Source: Blastopirellula marina (GTDB lineage Bacteria > Planctomycetota > Planctomycetia > Pirellulales > Pirellulaceae). From it: 45,723 nucleotides of DNA. The DNA lies in contig NZ_PUIA01000012.1 of the NCBI RefSeq assembly GCF_002967715.1, positions 1 to 45,723 of the forward strand, in the 5' to 3' direction. The notes under the pieces were generated by a model. The model saw only the letters and a list, made by a program, of their open reading frames with translations. It was not told the origin of the DNA and made no database searches. The position numbers and the translations under genes were made by a program. Of the stretch, positions 31,526-41,303 are shown one piece after another. How positions within the stretch are numbered: the first letter of the stretch is position 1; the number at the start of each line of letters is the position of its first letter.

Positions 31526-34500
31526 TTAGCCGGCCTTGCGACTGGCGACCGTAACCGAGCCTTCCTTGTTAGCGTGGAACACGCCAGGATCGTCGGTGCC
31601 GTCGCCGTCCCAGTCTCCGACGGTAGGCACGTCGTCCCATTCGCCTAGCTGGAAGACCTTGTCGGTCGGGTCCATGACGTGGTTGCCGTTGTCGTCGACA
31701 ATCCAGTTACCGCCGCGATAGACGCCGATTTCATCGATGCCGTCCCCATTCCAGTCGCCGATGACCGGGATGTCTCCTGCTTCGCCGTAGGCGAATGCCG
31801 CATCGACTTCCGGATTCCAGCGACCATCGCCGTTGGAATCGACATGCCAGGTACCGCCACGGAAGACAGCGATCGTGCTGATGCCGTCGCCGTTCCAGTC
31901 ACCGACCAGAGCATGATCGCCACCCACACCGAAGTGGAACGTATGGTCGATCAGGTCCTGACGGAACTTGCCGTGCTGGGCGACCTTCATCACCCGCGTG
32001 CCGTGTGGAGCATGCTCTTCTTTCGGCGGAATGTTCTTCGGCTTCTCGACCGAGACGAAGCTGTTCGCCGCATCCGGAAGACCAGGCTCTTCCTTCACGG
32101 CCCGAGGATCGTTCGGCCAGGCTTTGCCGTAGATACCGATATCGTCCTTGCCGTCGCCGTCCCAGTCACCCACAACCGGCTGGTCGCCGTCGTGCCCCAG
32201 TTTGGCGTACATGTCTTCGTCGTCCCAGCGACCATTGCCGTTAAGATCGATGAACCAGTGACCGTCGATGAAGACACCCAGTTCGCTGACACCATCGCCA
32301 TTGAAGTCGCCGGCTACCGGAATAGCATCCTTCGAGCCGAACAGGCGATGCAGCAGTTCCGATTCCTCGCCATCTTCGCCGTCGGTCAGCAAGGTCCAGC
32401 TTGCCTGTCCGAGGTTCTCGATATTCCAAGGATTGAGGTCGCCGTTGGCCGAGGTAAGCCAGAACGATTCCGAGATCGCAACGGGTTCCTTGCCACGTGG
32501 GTCGCCTGCGTTGACCACGCTCAAGTGCCAGGTAAAGCCCACCGCCGAACCACCGTATGGTTGAACGATCTGCGGCAATACCAACAGTTCAGCAGGAGGA
32601 ATCAGCTCCGGAGTTGGTGGCGGAACGGCAACCGGCGGAGGTGTAACGGGTGGAATTCCTGGTGGAATCTCCGGTGGTGGAATAAATGGCACCACGCGGA
32701 TTTCGCTGAAGTTATTTTCCAGAGATTCAGTTCCCCCAACAACAAAGATCCGGATGATCGCATCGTGCCCTGGATCGATCGACAAGGCCGAAACTTCCGG
32801 ACCAACGGTACCTGGATTCACGGCTAAACCGCCTGTTGAACCGACGGTATCGATGCTATCGATGTAGCCATCGGGATGAATCTGATAGACGGCATAGAAG
32901 CCTGTCTTCAGCCCATCGAAACGGTAAAAGCCGTTGGCATCGGTAACGACGCGAATTGGTCCGTCGCCGTAAATCCCCTGCAACACGGTATCGCTGTTGC
33001 CGTAAATCGGCTGCCCCGAAAAGCCATCGCGAAGTTCAAGCACGACGCCAGCCAATGGGGTGTCGTCGGCCGTCCGTTGACCGTCACGCAGCGAAGCGAT
33101 ATCGGCTGGCACTTCGCCGCTGGCATTCGAGATGACCGCACCATCCTGGAAGACGTAACCCGACAGGGAAGCCGGTGGCAACTCGCAGAAATTGTGTTCG
33201 TCGAGGTGCTCGCCGGAATGGGTCACGATGTTCGAGATGACGTCGGTTACCGAGGCGTCCGCCAAGCCGTTGTGGTCGATCTGCCCACCCTGGAAGTAAC
33301 CCGTAGGCTGCGATTCGACGACGGTGTAATTGCCTGGCGGCAGACCATCAAACTGGTAATGACCGTTGGCATCGGTAAAGGTTGTGGCAATCTCGTTGCC
33401 GCCTGCATCGAGCAGAGTGATCTTCACGCCAGAAAGAGGCTGCTCCCCTTCGTCGAAGATGCAGTCCTGATCTGGGTCAACGTGCACGAAACCGCCAATC
33501 GAGGTTGGCAGTACTTCGCCGAAGTCGTATTCGATACCCGATTGACCAAACTTTAATTCAATCGTGTGAATGACGTCGCCAGGGTTGGTCGCCGAACCGA
33601 CGGTCGAACCGTTGATCGTACCGGCCGCATCGAGGCCGTCGAGGTAGCCGGTCGGCTGGGTTTCGACAATGCGATAGATTCCCTTAGTCAGACCGGTGAA
33701 GTGATAGTAGCCGTTGGAATCGGTGACAAGCGTGTTCACCAGGTTGCCGTTCTCATCGAACAACCGGACAGTCGTTCCCCCGATGCCTTCTTCCCCGGCT
33801 TCACGAACCCCGTTGTTATTGCGGTCGTGGTAGACGTAACCCGACAGATCGGCAGGTTCACTTTCGCAGAAGTCGTATTCTTCACCATGCTGGCCAGCCA
33901 TCAAGACGATCGATTCAATGCGATCGTTTCCGCCAAAGTTACCCACGGTAATACCGTTGATGGTACCAATGTGGTCGCCACCGTCGATCAAACCTGGAGG
34001 GGTGACTTCCACCACGGTGTACGTGCCTGGCAGCAGTTCTCCAAAGAAGTAGTCACCGTTGGCATCGGTAACGGTCGACTTCAGCAGGTTGCCTGCAGCA
34101 TCGTAAAGATGAATCGCGGCCCCCACAACAGGACGCGAGGTCTCGGATTCGTGATCGCAGTTACCGTCCTCGTCGGTCAGGTAAACACTACCCGAAATCG
34201 AGGCGTACAGGAACTCACCGAAGTTGTAGTTGATACCGTGTTCGTCGCTGCCGATGGGAATGCCGTTGATTTCATCGCCCGGATTCACGGCCACACCACG
34301 GACGCTGCCGTTGATCGTACCGGCCTCGTCGGTTCCATCCTGGTAGGCAATCGGGTGCGTTTCGAGAACGCGATAGTTGCCCGGCACAAGATTCAGGAAC
34401 TCGTAGTAACCGTTTTCATCGGTCGTGGTAAAGAACGTTTCGTTGGTGTCGGTATTGATCAACGTGATGGTGACGTTGGCAATCCCTTCTTCACCGGCAT

Positions 34501-36739
34501 TCTTTGTGCCGTTCACATTGCGGTCGTGATAGACGTAACCACTGAGCGAACCATGTTTGATTTCGCCGAAGTTGTACTCGATACCTTCGTCGCCCCATTT
34601 GACGTCGATCGTATTGATCTCGTCCCCGGGATTCACGGCTGCACCAACCGTGGTGCCGAAGATCGTACCTGCCGTATCGAGACCGTCGATGTACTCGAAT
34701 GGCTGGATTTCAGCGAGGTGGTACTGCCCCTTCGACAGCCCAACGAACTCGTAGAAGCCGTTGGCATCGGTGACTGCCAAGCCGACCGGGATGTTATTCT
34801 CGTCATACAGTTGAACGAGTACCCCTTCGATCCCTTCTTCGCCTGCTTCACGGATTCCATTGTTGTTGCGGTCGTGATAGACGTACCCAGAAAGGCTGGC
34901 AGGCAAGTGTTCGCAGAAATCGTATTCGACGCCTGAGTCGCCTGAAAGCAATTCGATATCGGCAATACGGTCGTTTCCGTCCAGGTTACCAACATGGATG
35001 CCGTCGATGGTACCGACATGGTCACCACCGTCGATCAGTCCTGGCGGGGTAATCTCTTCAATCGTGTAAACGCCTGGCAGCAAGTTACCAAAGTGGTAAT
35101 TGCCGTTGGCATCGGTCGTGGTGGTAGCCACGAGATTGCCTTGGCTGTCGTACAGATTGATCACAGCGCCTTCGATCGGGGTCGTTTCGATCCCTTCGCC
35201 GTAGCAGTTCCCTTCGGGATCGGTCAGGTGAACGTGGCCACTGATTTCAGCAGGGCGAATTTCACCGAAGTTGTAGTTGACACCAGATTCACCACCCTTG
35301 AGTGTAACGGTGCTGATGCGATCGCCTGGGTTGTGTGCCGTTCCTTTGGTCACACCATTAACCGTACCGGCGGTGTCTTTACCATCCTGATAGGTTGGCG
35401 GCTGAACGACTTCCAGTACTTCGTAGACGCCTGGCGGCATGTTGGTGACTTTGTAGTAACCATTGGCATCGGTCGTTACCAGGAACGACTGGGGATTGCC
35501 CAGCACGTCGACCCCTTGGACGCGGATCTGAACCCCGGCGATGCCTTCTTCGCCCGCTTCTTTGACGCCATCGTTATCGCGGTCGTGATAGACATAACCA
35601 TCGATCATCGCCGGAGTCGCTTCGGCGAAGTCGTAGTCGATCGCTGCCGTGCCGCCCAGCGGGATGCTGATCTCGGTCAGGATGTCCGGATCGCCAGAGA
35701 CGGTCGAACCAGTTGACGTTCCTTCGACAGTACCTGGCACGGCCCCAACGCTGAAGTAGCCGGTAGGCTGAGTTTCGCGAACCTGGTAAGTGCCTGGCTG
35801 CAGTCCCAGGTTTTCACCAAACAGGTAGTTACCATTGGCATCAGTCGTGACGGTATGCCCCGTGTTGACGAAGAGGCCGTTTTCTTTCTTCCACAACGTG
35901 AGCGAAACGCCTGCAATGCCTTGTTCCCCGGCGTCTTGCGTCAAGCTTAGGTTGGGGTCGTGATAGACCGTACCACTGATGCTGATTGGAAGTGGCTGCT
36001 GCACGATGCTGCCGAACGCACCGTCAGTTCGGTCGCGGTGTCCGGTCGAATCGTCGGCCGGGAGGTTCAAGCCTGACTCGGCCAACTTGGCATCGTACAT
36101 GTCGATGAACTTGGTATTGACCGTGGCGTTCTCGTAGTGAGCCGCCGAGAATTCTCCGGTGAGTAGTGTCCCGTGGAATTCCGCCCCCGATGCGATCGGG
36201 TCGATCAGCGTTTCGTCCGGGTTGTTCGGATCGTAGATAATGATTTCGTCGACGTCGATCGAGAACCGCAGTTCTTCCCCTGCATCAAAGCCGGTGAAGT
36301 CCAGGATCAAACGACTTCCACCATCAGTCACGGTTGCTTTGATCGAATCGATGCCGCTGGCGGAAATGACCTGGAATGGAAACGCGGAATCCGCCCCCAG
36401 GCCGCCTGGCGTGATATCGAAGATCACGTCGCCAGCACTGAGACCGGGCAGGTTGCCGAAGTTTTGAATCTGGTCGCCATCGATGATGAGCCGGTTCAGT
36501 TGGGTACCGTCAGCACCTCCATCGAAGGTGACAATGAACGTATCGCCGTGGTCGTCACCACCAGCGCCGTCTTCTTCGTGGTAGATCGCACCCAGACGAA
36601 TCGGATCAGCCGACATCACGCGGCGTGCTTCGAGGGTTTCAATACCTCGCGAGCGAACCGGACGATGAAATGCAGCATTCTTGCCGCCACCAAAAAAGCT
36701 ACGAAAACGACGCAATGCGTCTCGATAGTGGAAACCCAT
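31526..36739 (-). CDS. Giant surface protein with nine SdrD_B-like domains and FG-GAP-type repeats
   Basis: This 1,737-residue protein is probably exported to the cell surface. The N-terminus carries GIETLEARRVMSA (32-44), a LEPR-XLL-like planctomycete motif, followed by a unique beta domain (~45-245). Nine SdrD_B/Cna_B-like domains follow (~250-1,345), typified by LSGYVYHDRNNNGxREAGEEGI, TDANGxYxFxGL and YNFGE. After a Pro-rich linker (IPPGIPPVTPPPVAVPPPTP), five Ca-binding FG-GAP-like units (GDWNGDGxDEIGVYRGGxW) fill ~1,476-1,716. No sortase motif or dockerin is seen. A structural or adhesive role is inferred. It lies 51 bases after a secreted WD40 gene on the same strand and is probably co-transcribed. 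Confidence 0.92.
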   Translation of the reverse strand: MGFHYRDALRRFRSFFGGGKNAAFHRPVRSRGIETLEARRVMSADPIRLGAIYHEEDGAGGDDHGDTFIVTFDGGADGTQLNRLIIDGDQIQNFGNLPGLSAGDVIFDITPGGLGADSAFPFQVISASGIDSIKATVTDGGSRLILDFTGFDAGEELRFSIDVDEIIIYDPNNPDETLIDPIASGAEFHGTLLTGEFSAAHYENATVNTKFIDMYDAKLAESGLNLPADDSTGHRDRTDGAFGSIVQQPLPISISGTVYHDPNLSLTQDAGEQGIAGVSLTLWKKENGLFVNTGHTVTTDANGNYLFGENLGLQPGTYQVRETQPTGYFSVGAVPGTVEGTSTGSTVSGDPDILTEISIPLGGTAAIDYDFAEATPAMIDGYVYHDRDNDGVKEAGEEGIAGVQIRVQGVDVLGNPQSFLVTTDANGYYKVTNMPPGVYEVLEVVQPPTYQDGKDTAGTVNGVTKGTAHNPGDRISTVTLKGGESGVNYNFGEIRPAEISGHVHLTDPEGNCYGEGIETTPIEGAVINLYDSQGNLVATTTTDANGNYHFGNLLPGVYTIEEITPPGLIDGGDHVGTIDGIHVGNLDGNDRIADIELLSGDSGVEYDFCEHLPASLSGYVYHDRNNNGIREAGEEGIEGVLVQLYDENNIPVGLAVTDANGFYEFVGLSKGQYHLAEIQPFEYIDGLDTAGTIFGTTVGAAVNPGDEINTIDVKWGDEGIEYNFGEIKHGSLSGYVYHDRNVNGTKNAGEEGIANVTITLINTDTNETFFTTTDENGYYEFLNLVPGNYRVLETHPIAYQDGTDEAGTINGSVRGVAVNPGDEINGIPIGSDEHGINYNFGEFLYASISGSVYLTDEDGNCDHESETSRPVVGAAIHLYDAAGNLLKSTVTDANGDYFFGELLPGTYTVVEVTPPGLIDGGDHIGTINGITVGNFGGNDRIESIVLMAGQHGEEYDFCESEPADLSGYVYHDRNNNGVREAGEEGIGGTTVRLFDENGNLVNTLVTDSNGYYHFTGLTKGIYRIVETQPTGYLDGLDAAGTINGSTVGSATNPGDVIHTIELKFGQSGIEYDFGEVLPTSIGGFVHVDPDQDCIFDEGEQPLSGVKITLLDAGGNEIATTFTDANGHYQFDGLPPGNYTVVESQPTGYFQGGQIDHNGLADASVTDVISNIVTHSGEHLDEHNFCELPPASLSGYVFQDGAVISNASGEVPADIASLRDGQRTADDTPLAGVVLELRDGFSGQPIYGNSDTVLQGIYGDGPIRVVTDANGFYRFDGLKTGFYAVYQIHPDGYIDSIDTVGSTGGLAVNPGTVGPEVSALSIDPGHDAIIRIFVVGGTESLENNFSEIRVVPFIPPPEIPPGIPPVTPPPVAVPPPTPELIPPAELLVLPQIVQPYGGSAVGFTWHLSVVNAGDPRGKEPVAISESFWLTSANGDLNPWNIENLGQASWTLLTDGEDGEESELLHRLFGSKDAIPVAGDFNGDGVSELGVFIDGHWFIDLNGNGRWDDEDMYAKLGHDGDQPVVGDWDGDGKDDIGIYGKAWPNDPRAVKEEPGLPDAANSFVSVEKPKNIPPKEEHAPHGTRVMKVAQHGKFRQDLIDHTFHFGVGGDHALVGDWNGDGISTIAVFRGGTWHVDSNGDGRWNPEVDAAFAYGEAGDIPVIGDWNGDGIDEIGVYRGGNWIVDDNGNHVMDPTDKVFQLGEWDDVPTVGDWDGDGTDDPGVFHANKEGSVTVASRKAG

Positions 36740-36790
36740 CAGGCGACTCCTGTGCCTTACTTTCGCATCCCTGCGAAAATGGTGACCTAA

Positions 36791-37822
36791 TTAATTCGAG
36801 AAACGGCTGACCGGAACCGTTAACACGGGGGGGGGATTTTGACGCGAGTTACCCAGGTCCCAAACGCGGATCGTGGTATCGAAACCGCTGGAAACCATCG
36901 TTTGCCCTTGAGCCGCAAGCGTCGAGACAGTGCCATCATGGCCTGTCAGGCGATCAATCTCTTCGTACGTATCTAAGCTCCACAGATGAACTTCGTTATC
37001 ACTTCCACCTGTGGCAATGACGCGTGGTTGAACAAGCGAAACGGAAAACACCTTCGCATCGCCGGTAGGCATCGAAGCGAGTTCCTGTCCCGTGTTGACG
37101 TTGTGTACGGTCAGCTTGCGATCTTCACTTCCGCTGATGATCTGCGCACCATCGTCGGAAAACGCCAAACCGTGGATACGCTCGTTGTGTGCGCGGATAT
37201 CCTTCACCTGAGTGCCGCTAACGGCATCCCAAACACGAATAACACCTGTACGTCCGGCAGCGGCAACCAGTTTGCCATCGGGTGAAAAAGCAACTGCCCG
37301 CAGATCGTTTCCGGCAGTCTTCCATTGATGGACCTTCTTGCCAGTGTTTGCATCGTAGACAACGACCGACTCACCGAAGCCCACGACGGCCAATTGGGTT
37401 CCATCATGATTGAAATCGACCGCGGTGATGACGCTAGGAAATTCACTTCCACTACGCAGTTGGATGTTTTCCTGTACGTCCCATAACAGTACCTGGCGAT
37501 CGTTTCCGGCGGTGGCCAGCAGCTTGCCATTGGGCGAGAACTGTGCGGCTCGGACCCAATCGGTATGTTCTTTGAGCGTTACGATCACACGCCCAGTGGC
37601 GACTTCCATGATTCGCACAAAATGATCGTCTCCGGCAACCGCCATCAGTTTACCGGTCGGGTGAATTTCGACCTGAGAAACAACCGGCGGATGAAGTCGC
37701 TCGGAATCGGGTTGTAGCTGAATGGTATGCGACAACTTGATGGCCGAAACCTGAGCCATGGCAATCGACGGAACGACCCAAGTAGCGATCACTGCCGTGG
37801 TACCGATAATTTGCTTAATCAT
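36791..37822 (-). CDS. Secreted WD40-repeat protein
   Basis: This 343-residue protein has an N-terminal signal peptide (MIKQIIGTTAVIATWVVPSIAMAQ) and seven WD40-type blades, for example LKEHTDWVRAAQFSPNGKLLATAGNDRQVLLWDV, AVAFSPDGKLVAAAGRTGVIRVWDA, GLAFSDDGAQIISGSEDRKLTVHNV and TVSTLAAQGQTMVSSGFDTTIRVWDLG. It forms a single propeller and probably acts as an extracytoplasmic scaffold. The downstream SdrD_B protein begins 51 bases after its stop, so an operon and perhaps a shared surface function are likely. No enzymatic domain is present. Confidence 0.9.
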   Translation of the reverse strand: MIKQIIGTTAVIATWVVPSIAMAQVSAIKLSHTIQLQPDSERLHPPVVSQVEIHPTGKLMAVAGDDHFVRIMEVATGRVIVTLKEHTDWVRAAQFSPNGKLLATAGNDRQVLLWDVQENIQLRSGSEFPSVITAVDFNHDGTQLAVVGFGESVVVYDANTGKKVHQWKTAGNDLRAVAFSPDGKLVAAAGRTGVIRVWDAVSGTQVKDIRAHNERIHGLAFSDDGAQIISGSEDRKLTVHNVNTGQELASMPTGDAKVFSVSLVQPRVIATGGSDNEVHLWSLDTYEEIDRLTGHDGTVSTLAAQGQTMVSSGFDTTIRVWDLGNSRQNPPPVLTVPVSRFSN

Positions 37823-38015
37823 CGTTCTGTTGCGTCTCCGTCGCTGAACCCATGCTGAGGATCTTTCGTAGTCCCCAGACGTACAACGGTATTTATCGAC
37901 ACAACGCCGTAGCCGACCTCAAACGATCACCAAAAGTTTGACTATTTAGGTAAACTTTTCCGGATACGCGGCCGCATGCTCTGCTGGCATTGGCAAGATT
38001 TGGCCAGCCTGATTC

Positions 38016-38048
38016 AAGAAAAAGAGGACGTGCGAACACGTCCTCTTT
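38016..38048. terminator. Terminator of gltA
   Basis: AAAGAGGACGTG (38021-38032) pairs perfectly with CACGTCCTCTTT (38037-38048) around CGAA. In minus-strand direction the T-rich end follows about 30 bases after the gltA stop. Confidence 0.85.
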
Positions 38049-38078
38049 GATAGCTGCGATGTTGACGAACTAGCGATG

Positions 38079-39365
38079 CTATCGCTTTTCGATCGGGACG
38101 AACTCTCGTTTCGTCTCGCCGGTGTAAATCTGGCGGGGACGACAGATACGCTTGGTTGGCGAACCCTGCATTTCTTTCCAGTGGGCAATCCAGCCTGGCA
38201 GACGCCCCATGGCAAACAGCACCGTAAACATCTGAACCGGAATACCGATCGCTCGGTAGATCACGCCGGAATAGAAGTCGACATTCGGGTACAGCTTGCG
38301 TTGGACGAAGTATTCGTCGTTGAGAGCCGCGTGTTCGAGTTTCTGGGCAACGTCGAACAAAGGATCCTTGATGTCGAGCTTATCCAGCAAGCGATCGCAA
38401 GCCTTCTTGATGATCGTTGCTCGCGGATCGAAATTCTTGTAGACGCGATGCCCGAAGCCCATCAGGCGAACTTTGCTTTGTTTGTCTTTGGCCAGTTCAA
38501 CGTACTTATCAACGTCGCCGCCGTTGTCGATGATCTCTTCCAGCATGTTCACCACGGCTTCGTTAGCACCACCATGCAGAGGGCCCCATAGAGCACTGAT
38601 GCCTGCGGAAATCGAAGCGAACAAGTTCGCATCAGCCGAACCGACCATGCGAACGGTCGAGGTACTACAGTTCTGCTCGTGGTCGGCATGCACGATCAAC
38701 AGCAAGTTCAACGCGTCGACGAAGTCTGGGTCGACGTGGAACGGTTCGCTCGGAACGGCGAACATCATCTGTAGAAAGTTTTCGCAGTATGACAGGTCGT
38801 TCTGCGGATAGATGAACGGTTGCCCGAACGACTTCTTGTAGCTGTAAGCAGCAATCGTTGGCAGTTTAGCCAGCAAGCGGTGGATCGAAACTTCGACCTG
38901 CTGAGGATCGTGCGGGTCGAGTGAGTCTTGATAGAACGTAGACAGGGCGCTGACCACGCTGGACAGGATCGCCATCGGATGGGCGTCGCGTGGGAAACCA
39001 TCGTAGAACGACCGCATGTCTTCATGCAGCATCGTGTGACGGCGAATCGAATTGCGGAAGTTGGTCAACTGTTCTTCGGTCGGAAGTTCGCCGTAGATCA
39101 GCAAGTACATGACTTCGACAAAGTCGCAATTGGCCGCGAGTTCTTCGATGGGATAACCGCGGTACCGCAAGATACCAGCTTCCCCATCCAGATAAGTGAT
39201 GGCGCTAGTGGTAGAGCCGGTGTTGACATACCCTTCGTCCAGTGTGATGTAGCCGGTTCCGCCACGAAGCTTCGAGATGTCAACCGCCTTCTCGTCTTCA
39301 CTACCTACGACAACAGGCAGTTCGATTTCTTTTCCATCGAGCATTAGCTTGGCAGTATCGGACAT
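38079..39365 (-). CDS. gltA: Citrate synthase
   Basis: This 428-residue enzyme condenses acetyl-CoA and oxaloacetate to citrate in the TCA cycle. All catalytic residues are in place: His264 (GPLHGGANE), His306 (GFGHRVYKNFDPR) and Asp363 (PNVDFYSG), almost the same numbering as E. coli GltA (264, 305, 362). The N-terminal ~50-residue beta domain and the length point to the hexameric, NADH-sensitive type common in Gram-negative bacteria. The start at 39365 is preceded by GAGGAAG at good spacing. It has its own upstream region and terminator, so it is probably monocistronic. Confidence 0.97.
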   Translation of the reverse strand: MSDTAKLMLDGKEIELPVVVGSEDEKAVDISKLRGGTGYITLDEGYVNTGSTTSAITYLDGEAGILRYRGYPIEELAANCDFVEVMYLLIYGELPTEEQLTNFRNSIRRHTMLHEDMRSFYDGFPRDAHPMAILSSVVSALSTFYQDSLDPHDPQQVEVSIHRLLAKLPTIAAYSYKKSFGQPFIYPQNDLSYCENFLQMMFAVPSEPFHVDPDFVDALNLLLIVHADHEQNCSTSTVRMVGSADANLFASISAGISALWGPLHGGANEAVVNMLEEIIDNGGDVDKYVELAKDKQSKVRLMGFGHRVYKNFDPRATIIKKACDRLLDKLDIKDPLFDVAQKLEHAALNDEYFVQRKLYPNVDFYSGVIYRAIGIPVQMFTVLFAMGRLPGWIAHWKEMQGSPTKRICRPRQIYTGETKREFVPIEKR

Positions 39366-39744
39366 GCAGACTTCCTCACTGGGTGCGTACGCTGGCTCCC
39401 CTGAAGAATTTCAGGGCAGTCATGTTCTCCGCGGCGGGGTGAAGGCACCGATGATGGCACGATGCATTGAGTTGATGGCGCGGAACGAAACTCTGAACAT
39501 TAACTTTTGACCGCTACTTTACTCGATTGTAGGAGCCAACAAAATAGGCGGTACTGAAACATTCGCCTGACATAAGTACCGCTTATTTTAATTCTTACGA
39601 AACGAGAGATATTTCTGTGGCAGAACAGGCGAATTAAATGCCCCAATAGTTAAGAGAAAAGCGAGGAAAACTCAGTAAGATTTCCCGTTCACACAGGGTT
39701 TTCCGGCAGCCACACCCCCTGCCGAAGGGCCAACGTACAGCCAA
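39366..39744. promoter_or_regulatory. gltA upstream region
   Basis: This is a ~380-base gap without coding content. The gltA Shine-Dalgarno GAGGAAG lies at its right end on the minus strand. A long hairpin at 39541-39589 is listed separately. No clear -35/-10 pair was identified. Confidence 0.4.
39541..39589. terminator. 15-bp stem-loop between the PPIase gene and gltA
   Basis: AAAATAGGCGGTACT (39541-39555) pairs with AGTACCGCTTATTTT (39575-39589) over 15 bp with one G-T pair and a 19-base loop. In the minus direction the stem runs into TATTTTGTT, so it can act as terminator for the upstream mfd-PPIase operon. Its place ~175 bases before gltA also allows a regulatory role. Confidence 0.55.
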
Positions 39745-41229
39745 CTATTTGGCCTCGTCGAAGATGGTCCAGACTTGAGCTTTGGACTTTACGTCTTTGA
39801 TATAGATCTGCATTTGCTCTTGGCGGCGTTCGTTCTGGATCTTTTCTTTGATCTCGACCTGGGCCTTGGTAAACGGGACCATGCCTGCGTCTTCCCGCTC
39901 GGTAACACGCACAATATGAAAGCCCTCTGGCGACTCGATAATGGGGCTGAGTTCGCCAATCGGCAGGCTGAAAATAGCCCGATCGACCGTTTCGTTTTTC
40001 AAACTCCCTTGGCGAGTCCAGTCGTACTGACCACCGCTGGAGGCCTTGATTCCTTGAGATTCACGCTTGGCCACCGCGTTTAAGGGGGCCCCACGTAGCA
40101 CCTGATTGCCCATGCTGGCCATGGCCTCCCAGGCAGCCTGGCGATTGGGAAATTCCGAGAACTTCACCATCAGTTGTTCCCATTTCACCTTGGCCAACTT
40201 TTCGTACTCTTGCGCATGTTCGTTGTAATAGTCGAGCATTTGCTGGTGGGTGACTTCTTCGTCTTTCCGGATCTTTCGTTGGATCTGTTGCTGGGCAACC
40301 AGCTTCTCGACGAACTGTCGTTTCTTCTTTTCCAGTGACCCACCCATTCCGCGAAGCTTCATATCCAGTTCGGCTGGCGTGTTCACTCCGGCGTTCTTCA
40401 TGTCGGTTTCAAGCTGATACTCTTCGTAGTTCTTACCAAGCATGCCCTGCATCTCTTCCATCCGATCGGACGGAACGGCCCGCAGGAAGTCGAGGTAAAC
40501 CACCTTGATGTCAATCAGCCCAGGCAGCATCTGCTTCAAGGCCTGCTCTTTAAATTGCTTGATTTCCTCCGGCGCAACACTTTCTCGCTGCTCAGGGGTG
40601 AGCGATGCCATCTTCTCTTCAATCATCTGATTCACCGGCCCCAAGATATCCCCAGCGAGAATCGGTTCGCCGTTGACGATGGCCACGATACGAGCAGGCT
40701 CGAAGAGATCTTCTTTCGTCCGATCTGCTACCGGTCGCTGTGGCAAGTTGGCAACCTGCGGAGGTCCCGACGGATTGAAATTGCTTTGAGGTGGAACTGC
40801 CTGGTAACTGGGCTGACCGGCAACAGGGTAGCTGGTTGTAGGGTACGTTGGTGTCGATGCCTGAGTTTGCGGATAGTTGTAGCCGCTTTGGGGTGGATAG
40901 TTCGGCATATCGGAGATCACCGCCGTCGCGCCACCACCCGCAGGAGACGAGGTACTTGGATAGCTTCCGACACTGGGCCCCGTTCGCGCGGCCGTTCGGT
41001 ACTGAGGTTCACTCGCGGCGCGACGCTGGGAGAATGGATCAGACGGGGTTTGCTGAGCCGCTGCGGCCTCTTCCCCTTTCCAAGGGTTCAGCCAGCCGAA
41101 CTGTGCTGACGCTTCACTCGGATATAGCAGGACGGAGCTAAGCATGAGGCCTGCAGTTAGGGTGCTCAGACCGATGTTTTTGCTAGTCGCGTTAGCAGCT
41201 GAAATCACGTTGCTTGACTTCCCATCCAT
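39745..41229 (-). CDS. SurA/PpiC-like peptidyl-prolyl isomerase
   Basis: This 494-residue exported foldase is of parvulin type. The N-terminal hydrophobic segment (LSTLTAGLMLSSVLLYPSEASA, then QFGW) acts as a signal peptide. Residues ~45-175 are a low-complexity Pro/Ser/Tyr/Gln region. A SurA-like helical chaperone domain (~180-345) starts at ARIVAIVNGEPILAGDI. The PpiC domain (~350-450) shows GGQYDWTRQGSLKNETVDRAIFSLPIGELSPIIESPEGFHIVRV. A charged helix ends the protein. It should help fold outer-membrane or periplasmic proteins. It lies 74 bases after mfd on the same strand and is probably co-transcribed. Confidence 0.9.
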   Translation of the reverse strand: MDGKSSNVISAANATSKNIGLSTLTAGLMLSSVLLYPSEASAQFGWLNPWKGEEAAAAQQTPSDPFSQRRAASEPQYRTAARTGPSVGSYPSTSSPAGGGATAVISDMPNYPPQSGYNYPQTQASTPTYPTTSYPVAGQPSYQAVPPQSNFNPSGPPQVANLPQRPVADRTKEDLFEPARIVAIVNGEPILAGDILGPVNQMIEEKMASLTPEQRESVAPEEIKQFKEQALKQMLPGLIDIKVVYLDFLRAVPSDRMEEMQGMLGKNYEEYQLETDMKNAGVNTPAELDMKLRGMGGSLEKKKRQFVEKLVAQQQIQRKIRKDEEVTHQQMLDYYNEHAQEYEKLAKVKWEQLMVKFSEFPNRQAAWEAMASMGNQVLRGAPLNAVAKRESQGIKASSGGQYDWTRQGSLKNETVDRAIFSLPIGELSPIIESPEGFHIVRVTEREDAGMVPFTKAQVEIKEKIQNERRQEQMQIYIKDVKSKAQVWTIFDEAK

Positions 41230-41303
41230 GAGGAGTTCCCATTCGATTGCGGCATCCGGCCGCGCTCGCGCAAGAAAATTGCGGGCGGAGTATAGGAACG
41301 CAC

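Noticed and set aside
33566-34936. 456-codon plus-strand open frame (and neighbours at 31679-32827 and 34994-35716)
   Set aside because: Antisense to the SdrD_B repeats. The repeated GV/VVD-rich pattern is the mirror of the repeat codons, and the minus-strand frame has clear domains and an export motif.
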